The position numbers were made by a program, and so were the translations under genes. Shown here one piece after another: positions 20,979 to 29,308 of a stretch of 58,749 nt of DNA; the stretch's first letter is position 1, and every line of letters starts with the position of its first letter. The notes beneath the pieces are model-generated. The model saw nothing but the letters and a program-made list of their open reading frames with translations. It was not told where the DNA came from and ran no database searches. The DNA comes from Candidatus Methylaffinis lahnbergensis (GTDB lineage: Bacteria; Pseudomonadota; Alphaproteobacteria; Rhizobiales; Beijerinckiaceae): NCBI GenBank assembly GCA_002890675.1, contig PEFW01000015.1, positions 1 to 58,749 on the forward strand. The letters run 5' to 3'.

Positions 20979-22109
20979 ATGACCGATCGTATTTTGGAAT
21001 TTCTCCGCAACCGCCGCGAGGATGGGCCATGCCTGGTGCTCGACCTCGAAGTCGTGCGCGACAATTATGCGTCCTTCGCCAAGGCGTTGCCCGACACCCG
21101 CGTGTTCTACGCCGTGAAGGCCAATCCCGATCCAAGGGTCCTCGAGTTGCTGGCGCGGCTCGGTTCCTGTTTCGACACCGCCTCGGTCGTCGAGATCGAA
21201 CAGGTGCTGGCGGCGGGCGCGGGCGCGGATCGCATCAGCTATGGCAATACGATCAAGAAGGAGCGTGACATCAAGCGCGCCTTTGAACTTGGCGTGCGCC
21301 TGTTTGCGGTGGATTGCGAGGCCGAGGTCGAAAAGATGGCCCGCGCGGCGCCTGGAGCGAAGGTGTTTTGCCGCATGTTGTGTGACGGCGCCGGCGCCGA
21401 ATGGCCGCTCACGCGAAAATTCGGGTGCGCGCCGGAGATGGCGCCGCGCGTTCTCGAACATGCGCACCGGCAGGGGCTTATCGCCTTCGGCCTTTCTTTT
21501 CATGTCGGCTCGCAGCAGCGCGATCCGCGCATGTGGGACGGCGCTTTGAAGGCGGCGGCGGCGATCTTTTGCGATTTGGCGGAACGTGGCATCGTTTTGC
21601 AGATGGTCAATCTCGGCGGCGGGTTCCCGGCGAAATATGTGAAGAATGTACCGGCGGTGAAGACCTACGCGCAGGCGATCTTGCATTCGCTGCGCCGCCA
21701 TTTCGGCAACCATATTCCTGAAACGATCGTCGAGCCTGGCCGCGGCATGGTCGGCAATGCCGGGGTGATCGAGGCGGAAGTGGTGCTGATTTCGAGGAAG
21801 TCGGACGACGACAAGGTGAAGTGGGTTTATCTCGACATCGGCAAGTTCAACGGCCTCGCCGAGACGATGGACGAGATGATCCGCTATCCGATCAGGACCG
21901 CGTTCGACGGGGAAGCCACCGAGCCATGCGTCGTTGCGGGCCCGAGCTGCGATTCCGTCGACGTGCTCTATGAGAAGGATCCCTATTTCCTTCCCGTTGG
22001 CCTCGAAATCGGTTCGAAAGTGCTGATCGAAGGAACCGGCGCCTATACGGCGACCTATTCCTCGGTTGGGTTCAACGGCTTCCCGCCGCTCAAATCCTAT
22101 GTGATTTAG
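20979..22109 (+). CDS. Ornithine decarboxylase (fold III, alphaproteobacterial)
   Basis: 376-aa PLP enzyme of the alanine-racemase-fold decarboxylase group that makes putrescine from ornithine; some relatives also accept lysine. The PLP lysine is K47 in VFYAVKANP. The HVGSQ, NLGGGFP and EPGR motifs bind PLP and substrate. The second-subunit catalytic Cys is C324 in GPSCDSVDVLYEKD. The ATG has AAGGGA upstream inside a hairpin, which suggests translational control by the leader. It is the last chromosomal gene before the integrated element, whose left repeat starts 27 bp after its stop. Confidence 0.92.
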   Translation: MTDRILEFLRNRREDGPCLVLDLEVVRDNYASFAKALPDTRVFYAVKANPDPRVLELLARLGSCFDTASVVEIEQVLAAGAGADRISYGNTIKKERDIKRAFELGVRLFAVDCEAEVEKMARAAPGAKVFCRMLCDGAGAEWPLTRKFGCAPEMAPRVLEHAHRQGLIAFGLSFHVGSQQRDPRMWDGALKAAAAIFCDLAERGIVLQMVNLGGGFPAKYVKNVPAVKTYAQAILHSLRRHFGNHIPETIVEPGRGMVGNAGVIEAEVVLISRKSDDDKVKWVYLDIGKFNGLAETMDEMIRYPIRTAFDGEATEPCVVAGPSCDSVDVLYEKDPYFLPVGLEIGSKVLIEGTGAYTATYSSVGFNGFPPLKSYVI

Positions 22110-22135
22110 GCGGCGTCGCAGAAATCCCGCGCGGG

Positions 22136-22148
22136 GGAGAGCCTCTCC
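22136..22148 (+). repeat. Candidate left attachment repeat
   Basis: GGAGAGCCTCTCC is identical to 35720-35732. It lies 27 bp after the ornithine decarboxylase stop and before the first element gene. The following bases (GCATAACC) recall a tRNA 3' end, but no tRNA could be folded here. Confidence 0.4.
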
Positions 22149-22208
22149 GCATAACCATATAGGGAATATCGCTTAAGCTAAACGGCAGGTATTATTTCCG
22201 ATATGACG

Positions 22209-22412
22209 TCAATGCAGCCGCGCCCGCCGCGATTGGTGAATGGACAGAAGCAGCTCGCGAACAAGGGCCAGCTCTTCTTGCTGCCACGGAAGCAGAAACC
22301 CCGCCTCGGCCTCAGCCTCAAGCTCGGCGACGCGATCCACAATCCTTGAGTAAACCAAGTCACCCAAAGGGTCCGGCACGAGGGCCGGTGGATCAGTCAA
22401 TCTCGCTTTCAT
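22209..22412 (-). CDS. Small element protein of unknown function
   Basis: 67-aa acidic helical protein (VDRVAELEAEAEAGFLLPWQ, then EELALVRELLLSIHQ). Its ATG overlaps the stop of the preceding gene by 4 nt, so it is translated as part of a three-gene leftward unit. No domain was recognised. It is the leftmost gene of the element. Confidence 0.55.
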   Translation of the reverse strand: MKARLTDPPALVPDPLGDLVYSRIVDRVAELEAEAEAGFLLPWQQEELALVRELLLSIHQSRRARLH

Positions 22413-22636
22413 GGGTTCCTCCTATGTGCCTGAAGAAGATCGGCGATAGCGGTGAATTTGTCTTCGAGCGGCTGGCGCTCGCTAGGATAGGGCGTTGCGG
22501 CGATCTCGAACGCCAGCTCCATAAGCTTGGCGGAAAGCTCCCGGCGAAGCCGCGGGCCGATGGTAATGGACGGCAAGTCCTTGCGCCGATCGCCCGGCGC
22601 GGGCATGTTGATGATAGCCATTTTCATGTTCTCCAA
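22409..22636 (-). CDS. Small element protein of unknown function
   Basis: 75 aa. It begins MENMKMAIINMPAPGDRRKD, followed by a helical segment (RLRRELSAKLMELAFEIAAT). In-frame ATGs at 22624 and 22606 are alternatives; the first Met lies just after the 22689-22904 gene. No recognised family. It is coupled to the downstream gene by a 4-nt overlap. Confidence 0.5.
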   Translation of the reverse strand: MENMKMAIINMPAPGDRRKDLPSITIGPRLRRELSAKLMELAFEIAATPYPSERQPLEDKFTAIADLLQAHRRNP

Positions 22637-22688
22637 TCCGTGAAGTGGTTAGGGATCGCCTGGCGGTGCAAACGCCTCGCGGTCCCGC

Positions 22689-22904
22689 TTATGCTGCTTC
22701 CCCTCCGCGGATTGCGGCAAGCTCGGCCAGGAAGGCCGTGCGCAACTCGCTCGCCTTTGCCTCGAACTGCCCTTCCAATTCCCGCATGCGGCTATTGTAC
22801 CGGAAGTGAGCCGCGTAAACGGCATTCACCGCGTCGCTGTCGTCTATCCGGCTCGCCGTCTCCAAAGACGGCACACCGAAAACTTTGGAAAGTTGGCGTG
22901 TCAT
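22689..22904 (-). CDS. Small helical element protein, first gene of the left operon
   Basis: 71 aa, starting MTRQLSKVFGVPSLETASRI and ending in an Ala/Glu-rich helix. The ATG at 22904 has a strong AAGGAG 7-8 nt upstream and follows a consensus-like promoter (22941-22969). The longer open frame to 23228 is not used. No domain was recognised. It is divergent from the RHH regulator gene at 23007, so it is a likely target of that regulator. Confidence 0.6.
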   Translation of the reverse strand: MTRQLSKVFGVPSLETASRIDDSDAVNAVYAAHFRYNSRMRELEGQFEAKASELRTAFLAELAAIRGGEAA

Positions 22905-22940
22905 GTTTTGCTCCTTCTTGACATTGTGTAAGAATGAGCA

Positions 22941-22980
22941 CATATATGCCGAACGTGCACGAATGTCAATAGGTGTGCAC
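22941..22980 (-). promoter_or_regulatory. Divergent control region with promoter and two GTGCAC boxes
   Basis: On the minus strand, TTGACA (22964-22969) and TATATG (22941-22946) are separated by 17 bp, close to the sigma-70 consensus. The 6-bp palindrome GTGCAC occurs inside the spacer (22955-22960) and again just upstream of the -35 box (22975-22980). The 20-bp spacing is about two helical turns. A repressor bound here would block leftward transcription. The adjacent divergent gene encodes an RHH protein, the obvious candidate. Confidence 0.6.
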
Positions 22981-23006
22981 CAATTCTTTGCAAAGGGGTT
23001 CCCGCG

Positions 23007-23204
23007 ATGGTAAAGGACGGTAATGCTTGTGTGCTTGAGGTCGAGGTCGAGGCGATGCCCAAAGAGCCGCCCATTGGCGTTCGCTTTCAGAGCGATGTCA
23101 AGGCCGCGCTTGAAAAGCTGGCGAAAGCCGAAGACCGCACAATTGGGAACCTGGTCAATCGGATTTGCGCGGAATATCTGCGCGCCCGGAAGCTGATCAA
23201 ATGA
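23007..23204 (+). CDS. Ribbon-helix-helix DNA-binding protein
   Basis: 65 aa. An acidic N-terminal segment is followed by an Arc/CopG-like ribbon-helix-helix: strand PIGVRFQSD, helix KAALEKLAKAED, turn RTIGN and helix LVNRICAEYLRARK. It is probably a transcriptional repressor of the divergent promoter at 22941-22980, which carries two GTGCAC boxes. It is one of only two rightward genes in the element. No toxin-like partner is evident; the following small gene is unrelated to known toxins. Confidence 0.65.
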   Translation: MVKDGNACVLEVEVEAMPKEPPIGVRFQSDVKAALEKLAKAEDRTIGNLVNRICAEYLRARKLIK

Positions 23205-23216
23205 AGGATTTTTGAA

Positions 23217-23456
23217 ATGAACATGCAATGTATAAGTACGAGCCTTAGGTCGGAAATAAAGAGTATCTTAGAAGAGATGCTGGAAAGATTTGATAACAAA
23301 GAAGTGGCAACGGATATCATCTCTAACGAACTGGCACAACTGAGCGTCTTATTCGAGATGGCACGGGGGGATGCAGTCAAGCGAGCGGAATTCTGGTCAA
23401 AGAAATATTACGAAATCCAGGACAACCGAGAGGCTTTCAAAAGGACACCCCATTAG
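23217..23456 (+). CDS. AT-rich small protein of unknown function
   Basis: 79 aa, charged and helical (SEIKSILEEMLERFDNKEVA; ELAQLSVLFEMARGDAVKRA). It starts 12 nt after the RHH gene stop, so the two are probably cotranscribed. Codon use is much more AT-rich than the rest of the window, suggesting recent acquisition (a moron-like gene). No recognised domain. It is convergent with the 23482-25107 virion-type gene. Confidence 0.5.
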   Translation: MNMQCISTSLRSEIKSILEEMLERFDNKEVATDIISNELAQLSVLFEMARGDAVKRAEFWSKKYYEIQDNREAFKRTPH

Positions 23457-23481
23457 GGAAGCGCCGGGGGGAGCTGCCGGT

Positions 23482-25107
23482 TTACCGCCCGGCCCCATAT
23501 GCCGCGAGAGCCGCGGCTAGGGCGGAAGCTTGCGGGCTCCGGCCAATGCCAGGAGCGATCTGGTTCTTGAGATAGGCTTGCACCGGCCTTGACATGATCG
23601 CCCGTCCGGCGGCGGCGGGGAGCGCAACGCCACCAATGGCGCCGGGAAGGCCCGCCACAGTAGCGCCGGCCGCCGGCCCTACCCCACCATGCAGCAACGC
23701 CGCCGCAAGCAGTCTTGGCGCCGTTCCCGATTGCGGGACATTCGTCAGGATTGCGTTCCCGGCATTGGTCAGTGGCGCGAGATCGCCAATGCCACGTGCA
23801 TAAGCTCTTCGATTATTCCCCGATGCAAGCGCCGTCCGCATTTGTTGCGGCGAAATAATTCCGCTTGCCGCATCGGCGCCGGCCGAGCCGGCAGCTTGTT
23901 CGATCGGCACAAGATTTTTGTATTTGCTTCGAACGTCCTGAAACGCGCCAAGATCGTTAGGATTGTTCGCCGCAATCGACCGCTCCATAGCGCTGTCGAG
24001 CGCGTCTTGCATGTCTCGATAGGCCTGCGCCTGCGCGGGATCTGAAAAGCGAAGAGATTGCGCCGTCTTGCCCAACTGAGACCGGACACTGTTATATTTG
24101 TCTCCAGGAATAACCGTGTCCATTAATGGCGTTGCGGTTTTCTCCACGCCGGGGGCCGGCGTTCCCGTCAAGTCATGATAGCCGGCGATCGCATCACTCA
24201 AATCCGATGTAAGTTGGGGATCGACAGGAATCGAATTGCGCGCGCCGAGCGCATCGAACTGCCCGCCAAGATTTGCATGCAAGGCATTCAAGTTTTCAGG
24301 CGTCGCAATCTGCCCCGGAGGCGCACCGGCCTTTTCCATCATCGCGGCAGTGAACGCCTTGTTGTTCTCGACACGCGCGGCATTGGCGCCGCCGCCGGCG
24401 AACGGAATATCCGAGATCGCCGCTTCGATCTTCTGCAGCCCTTGATTGCCGGTGACCTGGCCGGCTGTCGGGTTGATGCCCGCATCGCTCAGAGCTTGAA
24501 CAAGCGCCTGCCGGTTAGCATCCGGCTCAAACGGCGTGATTGCACGGCCGATCGCGCGACCGGCTACTCCAAGGCCGCCACCAATCCCGGCGCCGACCGC
24601 TGCATCCGTTGCAGTCTGTCCGGCATTGCTCCAGTCGGGCGAACCTGCCGCGCCGGCTACCGCGCCCGCACCTGCCGCGCCTAGGATGCCCTCGGGAGCA
24701 AGCGCGGCGTAAGGAACAGTGGCCGCAACATCGCCCGCCATGCCGGCTGCCGGATGCGCGGTTTGTGCCGCCGCGGTGTCCTGCCTGTTTTGCGCCAAGT
24801 TGGCGGAATAGTCCTGCCCTGTACCTCCGAGGGCAGGCGGGAGATACGACTGCATTAGAGCCGCCCCCCGGTCCGTGATCGGGCCGCCCATCATAGCACG
24901 AAGCTCTCCCGCGCGATCAAGCTCCGGTGTCGGCGTCGGCGCCTGTAACGGCGCACCATAAGATACATCGCTTCCCATTTGCCGGTTAAACTGGTTCGGC
25001 TGGGGCGCGGGCGGACCGCCATGCAAGGCCGCGAACGCCGTTTGCGGATCGGGCGCGTCAACCTGGTAGGTTCCGCCGTCAGGCCCTTGGAGCTCGAAAG
25101 TCGCCAT
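23482..25107 (-). CDS. Phage virion/ejection-type protein
   Basis: 541 aa. It starts MATFELQGPDGGTYQVDAPD, a short N-terminal module seen in many phage structural proteins. The rest is Ala/Gly-rich and largely helical with long weakly hydrophobic Gly-Ala stretches (about residues 140-190 and 450-500), typical of internal virion proteins ejected with DNA by podoviruses. It is the last gene of the left virion cassette. Its ATG overlaps the upstream TGA (TGATG), indicating translational coupling. The frame is intact, which argues for continued selection. The assignment is by composition and context. Confidence 0.55.
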   Translation of the reverse strand: MATFELQGPDGGTYQVDAPDPQTAFAALHGGPPAPQPNQFNRQMGSDVSYGAPLQAPTPTPELDRAGELRAMMGGPITDRGAALMQSYLPPALGGTGQDYSANLAQNRQDTAAAQTAHPAAGMAGDVAATVPYAALAPEGILGAAGAGAVAGAAGSPDWSNAGQTATDAAVGAGIGGGLGVAGRAIGRAITPFEPDANRQALVQALSDAGINPTAGQVTGNQGLQKIEAAISDIPFAGGGANAARVENNKAFTAAMMEKAGAPPGQIATPENLNALHANLGGQFDALGARNSIPVDPQLTSDLSDAIAGYHDLTGTPAPGVEKTATPLMDTVIPGDKYNSVRSQLGKTAQSLRFSDPAQAQAYRDMQDALDSAMERSIAANNPNDLGAFQDVRSKYKNLVPIEQAAGSAGADAASGIISPQQMRTALASGNNRRAYARGIGDLAPLTNAGNAILTNVPQSGTAPRLLAAALLHGGVGPAAGATVAGLPGAIGGVALPAAAGRAIMSRPVQAYLKNQIAPGIGRSPQASALAAALAAYGAGR

Positions 25108-26771
25108 CAGTTAATCCGCTTGATGGTGACACCATTGATGGTCGTAGAGCCACCAACCGGCGGAAGGCCGGCGCTAGCCGGCGCACTACCTTGCGGCAAT
25201 AGCGTTCCTAGCGGACCGGAGCGCATGGCAGCGACAAAAGCCTTGTTCTCCGGATGGATCACGTCAAAGTCCCTGGCCATTGGACCCATCCCCTGGTGCC
25301 ATTGACCATTAAGAGCCTCGACCTTCGACGCGAGCGCCGTCGCTGCGGTTTGGATTGCGGCCATTTGCTGCGTCGGGGTCATGTTTGGGCTGATATTCAG
25401 CTCAAGCTGCTTGCGCTCGCCCGCCGTGCCGCCGCTCGAACCGGCATAGAACTTTTCCATTTCGGCCGAATACAACTGATTTAGCTCATTGAACCTTGCG
25501 AGAGGCGCCCCAGCCGCGCCGGTGCCTTTGACCGCGTTGACGCCAGCGTTAAGCAGCGTTCCGCCGTATTGAGTGTCGTAATTGTTGAGCTGTGGAACAA
25601 GGTTGTTGAGTTCCGTCAAATGCCCGAGCGCGGTATTGCCGGCGGTGATCACCTTCGACGTAGGTCCTGACGTGAAGTCCCGCTGCGTCCCCATGCGGAC
25701 CTTGCTCTCGTTCGCATCAAGAGTAGGATCGACCTGTTGCGCGGCGAGAACAGCTTGAGCCACGACCGGCGCCGTGCGCACGCTCATTGCTGGAACCGGC
25801 TGCAATCCATCGATCATTCTCTGCGCCATCGTTGCCACGGGTGCCGGAACAGACTTGAGAACGTCCGGGCCGGAAAGATTCTCATCAACCGGCTGGCCGT
25901 TGGCGCCCATAAGCGTGCTTGACGATGCCGTTGAAGCGGGCCCCGGCTTTATCTCCCCCGTCTGCGGGTTGAAGGTTACAAAATGACCGCCCCCGATATC
26001 GCGCAATTCCAGATTTGCAGGCTTTGCAGCCCCAGGCACCGGGAACCCGGGGTGTGTCTGGGCATACTCGAAGTTTTTCTGCTCGGTTGTAGACGTATCG
26101 GCCGGCTTTTGCGTCTCGATCGCCTTGAGGGAAATATCCTCGGCAAGCTTGTAGTATTGCTGCGCCGCCGTCACGTAGGACGCGGAAAGATCGCTATTGC
26201 CAGCCTGTGCGGCCTGCATCGCAAGCGCCTTGTTCCTATTGAATTCGGCAACCGCCTGATCATGCAAGGCGCGATATCCCGCCATTCTCGGGTCTTCGGC
26301 GGCCGCGGCTGACGTATCGGACGTTCCGGCTGACGCTACCTGCGTTGGCGCCGGCAAGGTGTTAGCATTGGCCACGGCGGGCTGTGGCTGGGCATATTGT
26401 TGTTGCTGATCAGGCGATAGAAATTGGCCGGTCGAAGGATCGACGCGCGAGCCGCCCGGCGGGCCGCCGAAGCCGCGCAGCCCATCAGCCAGCATTTGCA
26501 GGAAACCTGGGGACTGTTGGTCTTGCGGCGGCGGAGCCGGCTGCGGCGCAACAGCCGGTGGAGAAACCGGGGGCGGAGAAAGGGAACCGCCCGGCATGCC
26601 TCCGCTCGATAACGCCGCCGCAAGGGGGCTCATGGTGACGGAAGGCGCACCATATGGACCGGAAGTAGGAACCGGCGGCAAATCCGAATTGTCATCATCG
26701 CCATTGCCGGAGATCGTCGCAAGCATCGCTTGGAGCTGCGCGTCAGTTGGAATTGTCGGGTTAACCTGCAC
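25107..26771 (-). CDS. Phage virion-type protein, possibly internal/ejection
   Basis: About 554 aa. The GTG at 26771 (VQVNPTIPTDAQLQAM) fits a tight overlap with the preceding gene; the open frame to 26957 only reads antisense-like residues. The N-terminal 200 residues are Pro/Gln-rich and probably disordered. The middle and C-terminal parts are helical (e.g. NVRSQLGKT-like segments, LARFNELNQLYSAEMEKFYA), ending GSTTINGVTIKRIN. Composition and position fit an internal virion protein. No enzymatic motif was seen. Confidence 0.55.
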   Translation of the reverse strand: MQVNPTIPTDAQLQAMLATISGNGDDDNSDLPPVPTSGPYGAPSVTMSPLAAALSSGGMPGGSLSPPPVSPPAVAPQPAPPPQDQQSPGFLQMLADGLRGFGGPPGGSRVDPSTGQFLSPDQQQQYAQPQPAVANANTLPAPTQVASAGTSDTSAAAAEDPRMAGYRALHDQAVAEFNRNKALAMQAAQAGNSDLSASYVTAAQQYYKLAEDISLKAIETQKPADTSTTEQKNFEYAQTHPGFPVPGAAKPANLELRDIGGGHFVTFNPQTGEIKPGPASTASSSTLMGANGQPVDENLSGPDVLKSVPAPVATMAQRMIDGLQPVPAMSVRTAPVVAQAVLAAQQVDPTLDANESKVRMGTQRDFTSGPTSKVITAGNTALGHLTELNNLVPQLNNYDTQYGGTLLNAGVNAVKGTGAAGAPLARFNELNQLYSAEMEKFYAGSSGGTAGERKQLELNISPNMTPTQQMAAIQTAATALASKVEALNGQWHQGMGPMARDFDVIHPENKAFVAAMRSGPLGTLLPQGSAPASAGLPPVGGSTTINGVTIKRIN

Positions 26772-27948
26772 CGAATTGCCCCCCGCCAAAGAGATTATCA
26801 AGGGCCGCGACAATCCCCGGCGCCAAGGCCGGCGGGGCGTTGGCGCCTTGCGCACCTTGACCGGCGAGCGCCGCAGTAAGCGCGTTTGGCGGCGGCGGCT
26901 GCAGCATGCTCTGTTGCCCGATCGGGGTGTTGGTGAAAGGAACCGAAGTAGGATCAAAACCCGGCATGTGTGGATTGCCTTGGCCGGGAATTACAGGTTG
27001 TTGTCCTTGGGACGAAGGCGGGGCCTGCGGTGTTTGGTAAGTGTCTTGTTGCTGATCTTGAAGTTGATCCGCCGCCGACATGTTCGCGGCTCTCATCACC
27101 TTGGCAACATACGCGGACGGGCTCATGTTGCCGGGGGCAGAAGTAGTGGCCGTGGGGCTTCCCGTTAACCAGGCATTCGCGACGGATGGCCACGAACCGA
27201 ATTGATTGTACATTTGGGTCGCGGCGGTTGCGGCTAGTTTGTCCTGCAAATCAGGGTTGTTCATATAGCTCGCGCGGTCAGTCGGCAGCCCGGCGCTGGG
27301 CGCATATTGCTTGATAAAGTCGCCAGTCAGCCCGTAGGCCCCGATCGCGCCCGTCGAACTCTGTCCCGAGTAGGGGACGGCCTCTCCCGCCTTTATTCCG
27401 TTAAGAAATTGCGGCAAGCCGTCTACACCGCCTATAGAGGAACCGATGGGACCTGTTCCTATTCCAGGCCGCGCGAATGACGGGATGGTAGCCCCTGCGG
27501 AGCCACCAAACGCCGGACTTGGGGGCAGCCCAAAAACAGGCGCGCCGGGAAGGCCGGCAGCATTCGCGATCGCAGTCTGTTGCTGCGCACGGCTCGCCGC
27601 GTAATTGCCAATAGCACCTGAAATGCCAGTCCCAAGCTTTTCGAGCCCGGACGTGAGCCCGGACGATCCTATGCCGACGGAAGGCGGACGGCCGGAAACT
27701 TCTTGGCTCGCCTGCGAACTTGGACCGCGGTTCACGCCGACCGAAGGAAGCGGCGGCTCTAGGCCGCGCCCCGGCCGGATAGCGGGAACCGCGGGGGGCG
27801 CCCCAATACGCGGCATCGTCACGTCACCGAGAAGCGCGCGAGCCAGCGAGCCGCGATATCCCGGCGTCGGCGGCGGCGGACGGCTTAGCGGCGTCGGGCC
27901 ACCAAGTTCGCGGTCGATGAAATCTTGAACCGTCGGATTTGTGAACAT
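26761..27948 (-). CDS. Phage virion protein with possible lytic transglycosylase segment
   Basis: 395 aa. Long Pro/Gly-rich segments surround a compact region (about residues 185-265) with SSTGAIGAYGLTGDFIKQYA and later AATQMYNQFGSWPSVANAWL. This is reminiscent of SLT/lysozyme-like folds, where GAYG(L/K) follows the catalytic Glu and an AxAW-type helix comes later. The candidate catalytic Glu is in KAGEAVPYSG. Such domains in ejected virion proteins open peptidoglycan during infection. The assignment is tentative. It lies 3 nt after the preceding gene stop and overlaps the next gene. Confidence 0.5.
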   Translation of the reverse strand: MFTNPTVQDFIDRELGGPTPLSRPPPPTPGYRGSLARALLGDVTMPRIGAPPAVPAIRPGRGLEPPLPSVGVNRGPSSQASQEVSGRPPSVGIGSSGLTSGLEKLGTGISGAIGNYAASRAQQQTAIANAAGLPGAPVFGLPPSPAFGGSAGATIPSFARPGIGTGPIGSSIGGVDGLPQFLNGIKAGEAVPYSGQSSTGAIGAYGLTGDFIKQYAPSAGLPTDRASYMNNPDLQDKLAATAATQMYNQFGSWPSVANAWLTGSPTATTSAPGNMSPSAYVAKVMRAANMSAADQLQDQQQDTYQTPQAPPSSQGQQPVIPGQGNPHMPGFDPTSVPFTNTPIGQQSMLQPPPPNALTAALAGQGAQGANAPPALAPGIVAALDNLFGGGQFGAG

Positions 27949-27951
27949 GAT

Positions 27952-28650
27952 TTATTTGTCAGACCATACCGGCGATAAGACTGGCTGACCTCCCGCCGGA
28001 TTGGCGCAAGGGTCGGTGACGGAAGCCGTGTCCGCGGGAAGGACTTTTGCCCACCGCGCCTTCATGGTCTCGGCAATGCGATCGCGCTGCGCCTGCGACA
28101 TCTTCGGCCGCTTCGGCTTAAGCGCCGCGAGCTCCGCCTTCATCTCGGCGAGCTGAGCCTTCATCTTGGCGTTTTCATCGGCAATATTAGCGGCGCAAGC
28201 AGTCTTCAACCACCGCGCCGCCTTGTCACGCAACGCCCTGCCATCATGGACATTGCTGACGTTGTAGTCGCTTAGCTCGGATAGGGCTTCGACGGTGAAA
28301 ATGTTGAGCGTTTGTAGGAATGCCGCTTGCCTGGCAGTGATCAGCTTCCACTCGGTTATCGGCGTGCCGCTAAGCATTTCCGTCCCTGATTTCCACGCCT
28401 CGTATTGGGCCGCAAAGCGCTCGCGTATCTGGTCATCCACCGGCTGCGAAGCCTCCGTCAAATCATCGCCGGCGACCACAATAGTTACACACTCGATATC
28501 GATTTCCGTTTCAGTCCCGTCAGCGTTCTTGCGAATTGCCTTGTCGGTGAAAAAAACAGGCGTCACACCAACATTGTGCTGCTTCCAATCGACACCGGCG
28601 CCGCGGTGCGAGAAATCCGGGGTGGTCTCAGGAGTATGAGAAATCAGCAT
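27952..28650 (-). CDS. Phage protein with helix-hairpin-helix-like segment
   Basis: 232 aa. The N-terminal half looks globular (WKQHNVGVTPVFFTDKAIRK). A central region TARQAAFLQTLNIFTVEALS with DYNVSNVHDGRALRDKAARW resembles a helix-hairpin-helix. A charged coiled-coil stretch follows (AKMKAQLAEMKAELAALKPK). It is conserved-looking and sits between small structural genes and the large virion proteins, so it is probably a virion or assembly component. The ATG overlaps the upstream TGA (TGATG). The specific role is unknown. Confidence 0.5.
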   Translation of the reverse strand: MLISHTPETTPDFSHRGAGVDWKQHNVGVTPVFFTDKAIRKNADGTETEIDIECVTIVVAGDDLTEASQPVDDQIRERFAAQYEAWKSGTEMLSGTPITEWKLITARQAAFLQTLNIFTVEALSELSDYNVSNVHDGRALRDKAARWLKTACAANIADENAKMKAQLAEMKAELAALKPKRPKMSQAQRDRIAETMKARWAKVLPADTASVTDPCANPAGGQPVLSPVWSDK

Positions 28651-28832
28651 CAGCGCTTGCCCGCAACTTGCCCGCGCTCAGACTGCATGGGCCGACCGGT
28701 CGGCGTCCGATCATGCGAAAATTTCATCTTGATGGCTTTGGCCGCCGACATGCCAGGACGTGGCGCAGCGTGCGGGGTCTTGCCGACAACTTTCGCCATA
28801 CTTGAGTTCGACTTACCTTTACTGTCCATCAT
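28650..28832 (-). CDS. Small basic element protein
   Basis: 60 aa, rich in Lys, Arg, Ser and Pro (KVVGKTPHAAPRPGMSAAKA), probably disordered. Translationally coupled to the next gene through TGATG. In-frame ATG at 28829 is an alternative start. No recognised family; it may be a minor virion component. Confidence 0.45.
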   Translation of the reverse strand: MMDSKGKSNSSMAKVVGKTPHAAPRPGMSAAKAIKMKFSHDRTPTGRPMQSERGQVAGKR

Positions 28833-28846
28833 TTTCCTCGTTACTG

Positions 28847-29305
28847 TTAGATCATGTACCCTTCCGCCATGACAGAAGCGGCCGTGTTGCCCGAGCCAAA
28901 CGACGCAACCGTGACCACGATGTTTGTAGCTACGGCGGAGGCCGGAAGCGGAGACGAAAATTGTACGGAGAGAGGCGGCCCTGCCACGCCAACACCGGCC
29001 GGAACCGGATAGCCGAAATTGATCGAACCACCTGCTAGGCCGCTTATTGTAATTGCAGCCACTATCGCGGTGGTTGCCCCGAGGCCAACGACCGCAAAAC
29101 CTGTAATGTAAGCTAGGCGCCCGGCTGCGCTTGTCAGTGTAGCGACGGCGGACCCGGCAGCTGCCACTACGCCGGACGATCCCGCTAAGGCAGTCGCGCC
29201 ATTCGGGAGAGGGGCGCTACCGACGGTCAATGGAAATGAAACTGTTCCATCCGGGGAAGCGGCCGAGGGAGGCGCATTGGAATTCTGATTAACTTGAAGA
29301 GCCAC
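28847..29305 (-). CDS. Possible capsid decoration-type protein
   Basis: 152 aa, beta-rich and Gly/Ala/Val-rich (VNQNSNAPPSAASPDGTVSF; VAAITISGLAGGSINFGYPV), with no Cys. The composition resembles phage head-decoration or fibre-like proteins. The GTG start at 29305 has GGAG about 8 nt upstream. It lies directly after the scaffold-like gene, the position where a major capsid gene would be expected, but it is far too short for a capsid protein. The function is inferred from composition and position. Confidence 0.4.
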   Translation of the reverse strand: MALQVNQNSNAPPSAASPDGTVSFPLTVGSAPLPNGATALAGSSGVVAAAGSAVATLTSAAGRLAYITGFAVVGLGATTAIVAAITISGLAGGSINFGYPVPAGVGVAGPPLSVQFSSPLPASAVATNIVVTVASFGSGNTAASVMAEGYMI

Positions 29306-29308
29306 GCA

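Noticed and set aside
22121..22160. tRNA gene at the left end of the element
   Set aside because: Only a CCTCTCCGCA-like 3' end is present. No acceptor stem, anticodon arm or T-loop could be assembled.
28847..29305. Major capsid protein
   Set aside because: At 152 aa it is too short, and no HK97-like features were seen. A decoration-type role is more plausible.
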